A DNA stretch of 64,000 nt. Origin: Agarilytica sp045430345. Lineage in GTDB: Bacteria; Pseudomonadota; Gammaproteobacteria; Pseudomonadales; Cellvibrionaceae. The notes beneath the pieces are model-generated. The model worked only from the letters and a program-made list of their open reading frames with translations, searched no databases and was not told the DNA's origin. Location of the stretch: positions 558,001-622,000 of the forward strand of contig JAILXT010000001.1 of assembly GCA_045430345.1 (NCBI GenBank), read 5' to 3'. Made by a program: the position numbers and the translations under genes. Position 1 is the stretch's first letter, and each line of letters begins with the position of its first letter. This document shows positions 23,976-32,200 of this stretch, in pieces.

Positions 23976-24146
23976 ATGTTCAAAGTAACCAAAGAATTCT
24001 CTGCCAGTGAAAACGGCTGCACCCTCGAGACCTACAAGCCTGGCGAATACGAAAGCTTGCCGCCTGTCGCACTTGCGCATGGAGAAAACATCGAGGCAGT
24101 TCAGGTCATTAAAGTTAAAAAACCAGTAAAAAAAACTAAAGCATGA
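23976..24146 (+). CDS. Small phage protein between capsid and head-tail connector
   Basis: The 56-residue product (MFKVTKEFSASENGCTLETY...) fills the gap between capsid and connector genes. Its stop overlaps the connector ATG (ATGA), which strongly suggests translation. It has a mixed strand-rich body and a Lys-rich tail (KVKKPVKKTKA). Small proteins of this kind at this place are common in HK97-type phages, but no function is established. Confidence 0.65.
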   Translation: MFKVTKEFSASENGCTLETYKPGEYESLPPVALAHGENIEAVQVIKVKKPVKKTKA

Positions 24147-24652
24147 TCGATTTAAAAACGGTCCGCCAACATCTTGTCGTTGATGACAATCTCGACGACA
24201 GGATTTTAGAGGGTTACCGAGACGCGGCGCTCGAATGTGTGGAAGAAGACGTGGGGAGAGTTATAAAACAGCGCTCCTTCACGGATGAGTTCGATTCGTT
24301 CGCATTGATCTGTCTGAATACGCCCGTCGCAACAGTGTCGGAAATCCGATACATCGATCAACTTGGCGCAACACAAGTTCTTTCGGCTTCCGTATACACC
24401 GTAATTACTGGGCTAAACGGTAGCGTTGAAATCCAAATGGACCAATCGTGGCCCAGCGCACAGAAAGTAATGGTGGATTATTCTGCGGGCTACACAGTTG
24501 CAAGCCTTCCCCGAAAACTATGGCTGGCAATTCTTAAAAAAACGTTGGATTTCTACGAAAACAGAGAAAGCCATGAGTTTGTCAAGGGCGGCCAATGTAA
24601 TGCGGCGTATCTGTCATTGATTCGTGGCTATCAAAAAGATCTAGTCCGATGA
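24143..24652 (+). CDS. Head-tail connector, gp6-like
   Basis: The 169-residue product has the pattern of HK97 gp6-type connector proteins: MIDLKTVRQHLVVDDNLDD, RDAALECVEEDVGR, a central NTPVATVSEIRYID strand region, VDYSAGYT and a final helix of the LPRKLWLAILKKTLDFYENR type. It joins the portal to the tail. It is coupled to its neighbours on both sides (ATGA overlaps). Confidence 0.88.
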   Translation: MIDLKTVRQHLVVDDNLDDRILEGYRDAALECVEEDVGRVIKQRSFTDEFDSFALICLNTPVATVSEIRYIDQLGATQVLSASVYTVITGLNGSVEIQMDQSWPSAQKVMVDYSAGYTVASLPRKLWLAILKKTLDFYENRESHEFVKGGQCNAAYLSLIRGYQKDLVR

Positions 24653-24984
24653 TGCGCCCCGGAAAAATGCGAGCCCGCATAGAAATTCAATCACCGCCAA
24701 CACACGGCCAGTTCGAAGCGCCGGGACCATGGACGACAGTCTATAAGGTGAGGGCGGAAAAAAAATACGTACGATCAAGCGAAGAAAATCAATCTTCAGG
24801 GCAATTTGAAAAAACCATTTACCAGTTCAAGATTCGTTTTCGAAAAAACATATCATTTGACAATCGCGTCATTGAAGGCGGTGAAGTATTTGACATTGTC
24901 GGCATCGAAAACGTTAACGAACGCAATAGGGAGCTAATACTAGATTGTGTCCATATCGGCAGACTCGGGACTAGAGGGCTTTAA
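24649..24984 (+). CDS. Head closure/head-tail joining protein
   Basis: The 111-residue product matches the Phage_H_T_join (SPP1 gp16-like) family: MRARIEIQSP at the start, VRAEKKYVRSSEENQ, TIYQFKIRFRKNISFDNRV, and GEVFDIVGIENVNERNRELIL near the end. It plugs the connector after packaging. The gene overlaps the connector gene by 4 nt and the next one by 38 nt. Confidence 0.85.
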   Translation: MMRPGKMRARIEIQSPPTHGQFEAPGPWTTVYKVRAEKKYVRSSEENQSSGQFEKTIYQFKIRFRKNISFDNRVIEGGEVFDIVGIENVNERNRELILDCVHIGRLGTRGL

Positions 24985-25414
24985 GGAGCTTTCTAAAAAA
25001 CTATCGTCCATGGGCTCTGCCGTGGGCGGAAAAATACTCAGGCAGTCCGTCGGCGCAGCGGTAACGCCCGTCCTAAAAGAGGCGCGACTAAATGCGCCGC
25101 AAGGAGATCGATCGCATAAGACACATAAAGGCCGACTGGTGGCGCCTGGGTTTTTATCGAGAAGCATAAAAAAGAAAACGTTCAAGAGTCGAGATGGTCG
25201 CTATGCTTCAGCCGTGATCGGTGTAAAGAAAGAAGCGTTTTACGGTGTCCAATTTGTGGAGCGAGGCTATACAGCCACCGATAGAAACAAGAAGAAGCAC
25301 TCAAGCGTTGACCCGAACGAGTGGCTAACCAAATCACTTGAATCAAAGCGGAGAGAGGTTACCAATAAACTAAAGCAGGACATGCTTAAACGAATTCTAA
25401 AGGCGGCGCGATGA
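24947..25414 (+). CDS. HK97 gp10-family tail completion protein
   Basis: The 155-residue product is basic with the gp10 pattern: LEGFKELSKKLSSMGSA, a VLKEARLNAPQGD motif, SAVIGVKKEAFYGVQFVERG and a late helix LTKSLESKRREVTNKLKQ. It takes part in forming the head-tail joint. The GTG start lies inside the previous gene, common in this tightly packed module. Confidence 0.85.
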   Translation: MSISADSGLEGFKELSKKLSSMGSAVGGKILRQSVGAAVTPVLKEARLNAPQGDRSHKTHKGRLVAPGFLSRSIKKKTFKSRDGRYASAVIGVKKEAFYGVQFVERGYTATDRNKKKHSSVDPNEWLTKSLESKRREVTNKLKQDMLKRILKAAR

Positions 25415-25773
25415 TCGAAGAAGAGTTAGGCACTTTCTTAAACACATTATTAACCGCGCCCGCCTTTTATGTTGAGGCGCCCGCAGGCCAGTCCTTACCG
25501 TTCGTAACGTTTGAACTGCAGCACTATGATACTGACCACCAGAAGGGCGGCAGTGGGCTAGCCTACGCCGAGTTTCAGATTGATGTATACCATCATACGC
25601 CTGGACGTGCCGCTGTATTGGGCACAGAAGTGAAAGAGGCATTGCAAAACTTTAAGGGGCAAATGGGGGAGCTATTCATAACGCTCGCACGCATTTCAAG
25701 CGAATTCGATTCAGACGAAAAGGCCTCCGGTTCATACGTCCGAACAATGACATTATCTATTAACCACCAATAA
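25411..25773 (+). CDS. DUF3168 tail completion/terminator protein
   Basis: The 120-residue product has the DUF3168 (gp17/gpU-like) pattern: LNTLLTAPAFYVEAPAGQSL, FVTFELQHYD, AEFQIDVYHH and SSEFDSDEKASGSYVRTMTLSI. It caps the tail tube. It overlaps the gp10-like gene by 4 nt. Confidence 0.85.
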   Translation: MIEEELGTFLNTLLTAPAFYVEAPAGQSLPFVTFELQHYDTDHQKGGSGLAYAEFQIDVYHHTPGRAAVLGTEVKEALQNFKGQMGELFITLARISSEFDSDEKASGSYVRTMTLSINHQ

Positions 25774-25843
25774 CACACACCCACGCAATAAAAGCTCGTT
25801 AACTCGGGCCTGACTTTTTGCGTCCAAAAATTGAGGAATCATT

Positions 25844-26302
25844 ATGCCAACACAACAAGGCTGGGAATTTGAAGTAGGTGACGGCGGAAGCCCTGAGGTA
25901 TACACACCACTAGAGGGGCTGTCCGAATTGGGCGAAATTGATTTGGCTCCGCTCACTATGCGAGATGATACCGATATCGCGCATTTGCAAACAAGCGATG
26001 TGAAGCTTCATGCCTTCAATAAACTTCGAGATGGTCAGGAGCTAGCCATCACGTGCGATTACAGACCTGGCGACACTGCACAGGCACGTTTAATTGCGCG
26101 AGCCGGAAACAACCTGGGCGTCTCCCTTCGGTTCATTTGGCGAGAAGACAATTCCACATATGTCGAAACTCATGAATTCAATGCTCTTATCAATTTTCCC
26201 AAATTAACAACCTCTAGCGCTCAAGACGAGAACGCAAAAGATCAGGTAACTTTCGCGATTAAGGTTAACGGACAAGCCCCAGTCAAGACGGTAACACCAT
26301 AA
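25844..26302 (+). CDS. Major tail tube protein
   Basis: The 152-residue product follows a GAGG-type site after a 70-bp gap. It has the tail-tube layout: QQGWEFEVGDGGSPE, LEGLSELGEIDLA, TMRDDTDIAHLQTSD and a late QVTFAIKVNGQAPVK strand. It forms the tube of a non-contractile tail. The gap before it (25774-25843) has no clear terminator. Its stop overlaps the next ATG (TAATG). Confidence 0.85.
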   Translation: MPTQQGWEFEVGDGGSPEVYTPLEGLSELGEIDLAPLTMRDDTDIAHLQTSDVKLHAFNKLRDGQELAITCDYRPGDTAQARLIARAGNNLGVSLRFIWREDNSTYVETHEFNALINFPKLTTSSAQDENAKDQVTFAIKVNGQAPVKTVTP

Positions 26303-26667
26303 TGGAGTGGCTAAAAAGCTTGTTTCGCATTGGGGTGTTTAAAAAAACGTTCGCCACTAAAACCGTTACGTATGCCGACACCAAATACGTAATTCGTGAA
26401 ATGGATGTGGGGGAACGCCTGTTTTTAGGTAGGTACGGCGGTGACGATCAAAATTCACAACTTTTGGCGTGCGCCCAAGCTGTCTCCATCGCGTGCAAAC
26501 AATTTGAAGGCATGGACGCTGACTTACTGGCCGCAAAAATGTCGCCAAATTGCTTGGTGTTTTTGGCAAACGAGGCTTTGAAGTTTTCGAAAATGCACGA
26601 AGACTCGATTAAGGAAGAAGAAAAAAAATCAGAGAGTGTCCCGAACTTGAATTCATCTGCGAATTAG
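26302..26667 (+). CDS. Tail assembly chaperone, G-like
   Basis: The 121-residue product (FATKTVTYADTKYVIREMDV..., LEACAQ-like helical middle, final SIKEEEKKSESVPN) lies between tube and tape measure, the place of lambda gpG. Near its 3' end an in-frame A AAA AAA heptamer (26622-26628) allows -1 slippage into a longer product. The chaperone coats the tape measure protein during tail assembly. Confidence 0.82.
   Translation: MEWLKSLFRIGVFKKTFATKTVTYADTKYVIREMDVGERLFLGRYGGDDQNSQLLACAQAVSIACKQFEGMDADLLAAKMSPNCLVFLANEALKFSKMHEDSIKEEEKKSESVPNLNSSAN
26622..26628 (+). other. Programmed -1 ribosomal frameshift site (A AAA AAA)
   Basis: In the G frame the codons are GAA AAA AAA, so the last A of GAA with the two AAA codons makes the perfect X XXY YYZ heptamer. 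The run extends to eight A in total. After a -1 shift reading continues with ATC AGA GAG into the open T frame. The non-shifted frame stops 39 nt later at 26665-26667. Confidence 0.8.
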
Positions 26668-27269
26668 TCGGCTACTCGGGATGCTCACCCTCTGAAATAA
26701 AACAATGGTCGAGTTCTGATTTCGTAATGATGGCGGCTTACTCGCGCATCGAGCCGTTTGGCCCGCGCCGCGATGACTGGCACCACTCCAAGACGCAAGC
26801 AATTTTAGCAAACACGCTAAATACCACGCTTTACGCAGACGGAAAAATCAAAACTCGCACCACCTACAAGCCGACCGACTTCACCTTCCCACGCGAAACA
26901 AATAAAAAAAGCGATACGGACACCTCGCGCGCAACCGCTTTTGCATTTCGCAATTACTTAAAAGCACTTTCGGAAAAAACGAAGTATGGCAACAGATCTA
27001 GCGAAACTGACGGTAAGGCTGGAAGCTCAAACGGAGAAATTCCAAAAGGAACTTCAGAAGGCAAACAAGAAGTTAGACCGATTCGAGAAGGGCGCCAAGA
27101 AAAGTCTAAAAGGATTAAAAACCGCCTTCGTCGCCGGGTTTTCCGCTATCGGGATCGGATTGTTTACGCGCAAGGTAGTAAGCGCAACGATCAAGCAAGA
27201 AAACGCGGTAAAACAGCTCGAAGCCACGTGGAAAAGTACCGGCGGAGCAGTCGGTCTAACCGTAGATGA
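26628..27269 (+). CDS. T part of the G/GT tail assembly fusion
   Basis: This frame has no start of its own near the slip site and continues the G protein after -1 frameshifting. Its beginning (CPELEFICELVGYSGCSPSE..., YSRIEPFGPRRDDW, KTQAILANTLN) fits the DUF4035/gpT-like tail chaperones, where a PFG-R-D motif is typical. The expected T domain ends near 26985. The frame stays open for a further 284 nt inside the tape measure gene, adding a very basic, low-complexity tail of about 95 residues. Whether this tail is used is unknown. Confidence 0.72.
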   Translation: MRECPELEFICELVGYSGCSPSEIKQWSSSDFVMMAAYSRIEPFGPRRDDWHHSKTQAILANTLNTTLYADGKIKTRTTYKPTDFTFPRETNKKSDTDTSRATAFAFRNYLKALSEKTKYGNRSSETDGKAGSSNGEIPKGTSEGKQEVRPIREGRQEKSKRIKNRLRRRVFRYRDRIVYAQGSKRNDQARKRGKTARSHVEKYRRSSRSNRR

Positions 27270-28824
27270 AATGATCAAGGAGGCCGGACGCCTCCAAGAC
27301 ACTACGATTTTTGGTGACGAGGACATCATCAAGGCGCAAAGCCAGCTTGCGACTTTTAAGAATATCACCACGGATAGTTTTAAGGCTGCAACGGTCGCAG
27401 CGTTGGACCTTTCTACAAAGATGGACCAGAGCCTTAACACTTCCATAGTTCAGCTTGGCAAAGTGCTAAACGACCCTATAGCGAACCTTGGTGCGCTATC
27501 TCGCACAGGGATTCAGTTTAGCGACGACCAAAAAGATACGATAAAAACGCTCGCCACGCTTGGCGATCTAGCAGGCGCTCAAAAAATAATTCTTGCCGAG
27601 CTAGAAGATCAATTTGGTGGCAGCGCCAAAGCTGCCCGTGAAACTTTCGGTGGTGCGCTTAAGGCTCTTGATAATGCGTTTGGCGATTTGTTTGAAGCCG
27701 ATTCAATGGCTGGAGCCACCGAAGGCATCGAGGAGTTAACACAGCTATTACAGAACCCAGAAACTAAAGCGGCGGCGGTGACACTGGCGAACGCTATCAT
27801 TTCTGCGTTTACAGGTGTCGCAAAAGCGATCACAAAAACAGTAAACGTTATGCGTTTCCTTGGCGAGGAGATGGCGGCAAGGATCAGCGGCCCCGCCAAT
27901 GACGACCTTGTGCGCTTGGAGCAAAAACTAGAACGATTGAAAAAGCGTGCTCCAACTCTAGCGCTAAACTTCTACGCTCCAGGCTTGATAGACGAACAGG
28001 TCAACGCTTGGAAAAAAGAAATTGCGGAATTGGAAGCGCTGATCGATGCCGAGAAGGCAAGGCGCCAGCGCAACGCCGTAGATCTTCTTTCCGATAAAGA
28101 TTTGGGTGGGGATGTTTCAGCAGACACGATTAATATAGAAGACGATCCCGAAGTAAAGAAAAACAAAGCAAAAAACGAAGTGATTCTGTCTGAGGAGATC
28201 AAGACTGGCGCACTTATAACGGACATACAAAAATCAGAAGAGCAGCAGCGGCTAAGAAACATTTCCTCATTCCAGGCGAAGGTTTTGCAGTTTCAGAAAG
28301 CCTCAACCAAAGAAAAAATAAAAACAACCTTAAGCGAAGGTGTCGCCCTTACTCAGGGTGCAGCAAATACAAGCAGAAAACTTTTTAAAATAAATAAAGC
28401 GTTGGCCTTGGCGGACGCTGCGGTGACGCTACCTAGTGCTGTATTAAAAGCCGTTGAGCGCGGCGGCGGCTTGCCGTGGGGTGCTGCTTTTGGCGCGCTA
28501 ACACTTGCCAGTGGCCTAGCCCGAATTCGAGCAATTAAAAATGCCAAGTTTGGCGGCGGTTCTTCTGCTTCAATCGCTGGCACTACTGGCGGCGCAACGC
28601 CAACGGTAGACGTATCAACACCTTCAACTCTCGACGAAATCACGGGGCAAGTTGGCCCGCAAGACTCAGCAGCAAGCCAAACAAAACAAGTTCATTTTCA
28701 TGGCGATGTATACGGCTTTGAAGAATTCAGAGATTTACTCGCTAGCGAAATGGTGCGCGTAACCGACACCGGAATTGTGCGCTTCACTGACTCGTCTGGC
28801 TCACTACAGATGGAGCTTACCTAG
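26986..28824 (+). CDS. Tail tape measure protein
   Basis: The 612-residue product begins LAKLTVRLEAQTEKFQKELQ, a coiled-coil, then a membrane-like segment (FVAGFSAIGIGLFTRKVV), a TMP core (VSATIKQENAVKQLEATWK, TFKNITTDSFKAATVAALDL), central hydrophobic helices and a Ser/Gly-rich end. It sets tail length; 612 residues implies a short tail of roughly 90 nm by the usual rule of about 0.15 nm per residue. The start has a weak ribosome-binding site inside the T frame. Confidence 0.88.
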   Translation: MATDLAKLTVRLEAQTEKFQKELQKANKKLDRFEKGAKKSLKGLKTAFVAGFSAIGIGLFTRKVVSATIKQENAVKQLEATWKSTGGAVGLTVDEMIKEAGRLQDTTIFGDEDIIKAQSQLATFKNITTDSFKAATVAALDLSTKMDQSLNTSIVQLGKVLNDPIANLGALSRTGIQFSDDQKDTIKTLATLGDLAGAQKIILAELEDQFGGSAKAARETFGGALKALDNAFGDLFEADSMAGATEGIEELTQLLQNPETKAAAVTLANAIISAFTGVAKAITKTVNVMRFLGEEMAARISGPANDDLVRLEQKLERLKKRAPTLALNFYAPGLIDEQVNAWKKEIAELEALIDAEKARRQRNAVDLLSDKDLGGDVSADTINIEDDPEVKKNKAKNEVILSEEIKTGALITDIQKSEEQQRLRNISSFQAKVLQFQKASTKEKIKTTLSEGVALTQGAANTSRKLFKINKALALADAAVTLPSAVLKAVERGGGLPWGAAFGALTLASGLARIRAIKNAKFGGGSSASIAGTTGGATPTVDVSTPSTLDEITGQVGPQDSAASQTKQVHFHGDVYGFEEFRDLLASEMVRVTDTGIVRFTDSSGSLQMELT

Positions 28825-29211
28825 ATGGCGGTATTTACCTACACAGCGCTAAGAGGCGTAGCGCCTGCACATACAGCGGGGCTTAGTTACTCCGTCAATG
28901 TGCGCGACAAACGACGTCAACCGAAAAACAATACTGACGATGTTAGCTCTGTGTCTCTCAGCGGAAAGGTGCAAACCGTTGTTCATCGTCGAGACAAATT
29001 TATTGTTTTTAATACCGTGATGATTGACGGCGACACCGCTGAATTTCTCGAGGTATTTGAGTTTTTAGAAAGCGTGGATGAATCTGAATTCTTCACTGTT
29101 GATATTGGGGCAGGTCCACAGCTTGCAAAACTAGAAGGCAATTACACCGCACAACGCAACGGACCAGTTAACGAATGGTCATTTTCTTTTCAGGTTAGGA
29201 TTCTTCCTTAA
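28825..29211 (+). CDS. Minor tail protein
   Basis: The 128-residue product follows the tape measure stop directly and overlaps the next start by one base. It contains beta-rich stretches (MAVFTYTALRGVAPAHTAGL, KVQTVVHRRDKFIVFNTVMI, NEWSFSFQVRILP). The position fits a distal tail or tail-tip component, equivalent to lambda gpM/gpL. I do not recognise the family with certainty. Confidence 0.65.
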   Translation: MAVFTYTALRGVAPAHTAGLSYSVNVRDKRRQPKNNTDDVSSVSLSGKVQTVVHRRDKFIVFNTVMIDGDTAEFLEVFEFLESVDESEFFTVDIGAGPQLAKLEGNYTAQRNGPVNEWSFSFQVRILP

Positions 29212-32200
29212 TGCTCGCACTTAATCCCCGCTTTGAGACTGCCTCAAGGCTCCCAGTGTTGCGCCCGCGCGTTACGCTCGCGCTTCATTTTGAAGATGAT
29301 GGATCGGACACGGTTTACTTTACCTCGCACGATGACATTGGGCGACCGCAAGGCGTCGAGGCTGTCGACGGCTGCATTAAGCGGTTTAATGGAGCCACGC
29401 AAAAGGTCGACCCTAAAAATGCTTCTTCATCGATCGGAAATATTAGTTTCGAGCTTGTCGATTTTAATGGCGAGATTAGCGCAATGCTAGCGCAGAAACA
29501 TGCGGAAGGGAAAAGCGCACGTCGTAGAAAAGTTGAAGCGTTTTTTGGTTACGGCAATATCGTCACGCCTTCATTGGATCCAACGCTACCCGCAGATATA
29601 TCGCCGCTTGATTGGATTGATTACCAATTGCAGTTCACCATGTTTGTATCAAGCATGGAAGCAGCGCCAGGGACATACAAGCTAGTTGCAGAGGATGTGC
29701 AGAGGTTTGAGCGTGTCGATTTATTTATTCCCGAAGTGACAACGTTGGTCGAAACGATCACTGCCGAACAAATGGTGATACCCATCGCCGAGAATGCGTC
29801 AACCTCTAAGTTTCAACTTGTTGAGCACGACAGCAGCTACAGTGATCGCCCAGGCGAAACCGTAGGCTATGTCAAAATTGATGACGAAGTAATATGCCAC
29901 CGAGGGATTATTACGCACCCCACCTTTGGGCCAAGTTATGACGTTCTTGAGCGCGGGGCATTAAATACTCGCGCGGTTGGCCATCGAGTGGATGAAAACG
30001 CTGGCGATGATAGAAAAACAAAAGTTGAGGAGTTTTTCTATCTTGAAGGCCCCGTTTTAAAACAACTTTACGCGTTGCAAACAGGAATTCTTTACGGGCA
30101 GGGCGGCGCAACGCTACCTAAACACTGGCACCAAAATATAGATCCATCGCTTGTTCGATTATCGGACTACCTTGGGGCAGATCCTTTACTGTGGGAGCCA
30201 AGCGCAAACACTGGGCGTAAGCTTCGTTTTGAAGGAATTAAAAAAGAAAACGGTGAAAAGTTTCTGCGTGAACAAGTCCTGTCATGGGCTGTCGGCATAC
30301 GGCCGGTATACAGCGACGGCTCGATTGGTTTTAAAAAGCTCACTTCCGTATTAAGCGAATCGTCGTACGTGTACGAGCTTAACGATGACAATGTGGTGTC
30401 GTTTGGCTCGCTGGTCCCACGCTTTCAAGATGTTATCAATACAGTTTCAATTGATTGGGATTACTCGTTTATTAAAGGGCAGTTTTTGCAGCCCACAAAA
30501 GTCATCGACGTAGACAGTCTAGCGAAATACAAAACTGGCGATGTAAAGAGATTCGCATTTAAGGGCGTTAAGAGCTCTAACCAAACCGACCAAGATCTAA
30601 GAAACTTTTTCGACGCATATAGAAATCGATACTCGGCTGGGGGCATGACGCTTCAGTGTGAGGTGATGCCTCACGTTAATCAGTTGGAAGTAGGCGATAT
30701 TGTCCGTATTACAACAACTAACATTATCGATCCTTTTACAAATGCCCCGCTAGATCGCCCTTTTGAAGTCCAGCAAAAAACACCTAGCTCACGCACGGGA
30801 AGATTGCGCCTGTCGTTATTTGCCAGTGTTGAAGCGGCGGGAGAATTTATAGAGCTCACCGAAACCAACGTTTTAAATGATGACTGGTATGAATCGGAAG
30901 GTGTAAATATTGGAACGGTTGCCACCATCGTTAATAACGTTATCACCGCAGACTGTACGCTCGTCGGTGGGGAAACGATGGGCACCGGAATTTTCTACTG
31001 GCCAAATGATTTAACTATTGCGCCAGGTGTCACCGTATTTATCGAGCAGAACGTATGGATTCGTGTGCGCGGTACATTTACGCGTAACGGCGATATTGAC
31101 GGCTCCGGTCGGGGGCATCCAGGAGGCGCAGGCGGAACGCTGTTTGTCGAAAATGGACAAACGTCGATTGATGAAGAATTTCCCGGCCCCCCTACAACGA
31201 TGGCGGAACTAGCACGACACCTCACAAACATTACCCATTGGACAAGGACAAATGAGGAGCAAGGCATTCCTGGGTATTTCGGGAACTCTCAGGCTTCTAA
31301 TTTTGTGAAGTTGGGGATTTATCTAAACTGGCAGCATGTTAATACCATTAACGACGTGAACAAGGGCTGGGTGTACACGCCACCGCTGGTGCAAGGACAA
31401 AACAGTGCTGTAGAGCGGTTGCCACTAGTTAACAGAGATGGATCGGGCGTCGGAAACCTTGGCCCTTTATCATTAATGGGTACGAGCGGTAGCGGGTCTA
31501 CGCCCTTATGGGGAAGGCTGTCAGGTCAGGGAAACCAATACGATATTGTGCAGAACGGAGTTAGAGGTGGGAACAGTGGAGCAGGACTAATGGTTACCTG
31601 TAGAGGGGAATCGGTCGGCGCCGGTAGTGAAATAAATTTAAGTGGTGAGGATGGCGAAACTCCTGCGCCGTTCAATACGGGTATCGATACCCCGAGTAGC
31701 TATAATTTGACAAATGGCGGAGGTGGCGGGGGTCATCCAGGTGCTTATTATTTGCAGATAGATGGCAATAGCACGTTCGGATCAAGCTCTGTAAACATTC
31801 GTCAGGACCGAGGGTTAAGTGGGAAAGGGTCAAGCGAACTTGTTTTGTTTGATGGAAGCTCAGACCGTCCGCATTCTGAATTCGCAACGACCGAGCAAGA
31901 GAATAATTTTAGTTTTGGCTGCGCGCTAAACCCCGTAATTGATGTTGCGGAATCTGGTTTTAAAGTCCAATACATCCCCGCGCCACAAAACACAAACTCT
32001 GGCTCGATAGTGCCACCTAAATATGAGTTACAGCCGATACAAGGCTCAATTCTTTTAGAGAGTGGTACGAACCAATTGTTGGGGTCAAAAGATGGAACCA
32101 TACGCGAGCGTATACGCGTAACTTTTACAGCTTCAGCAGAAGCGCAAGCGCACGATTATGAAGTACAAGCGAAGGAATCTACGCAGCCTGACTCCGCATA

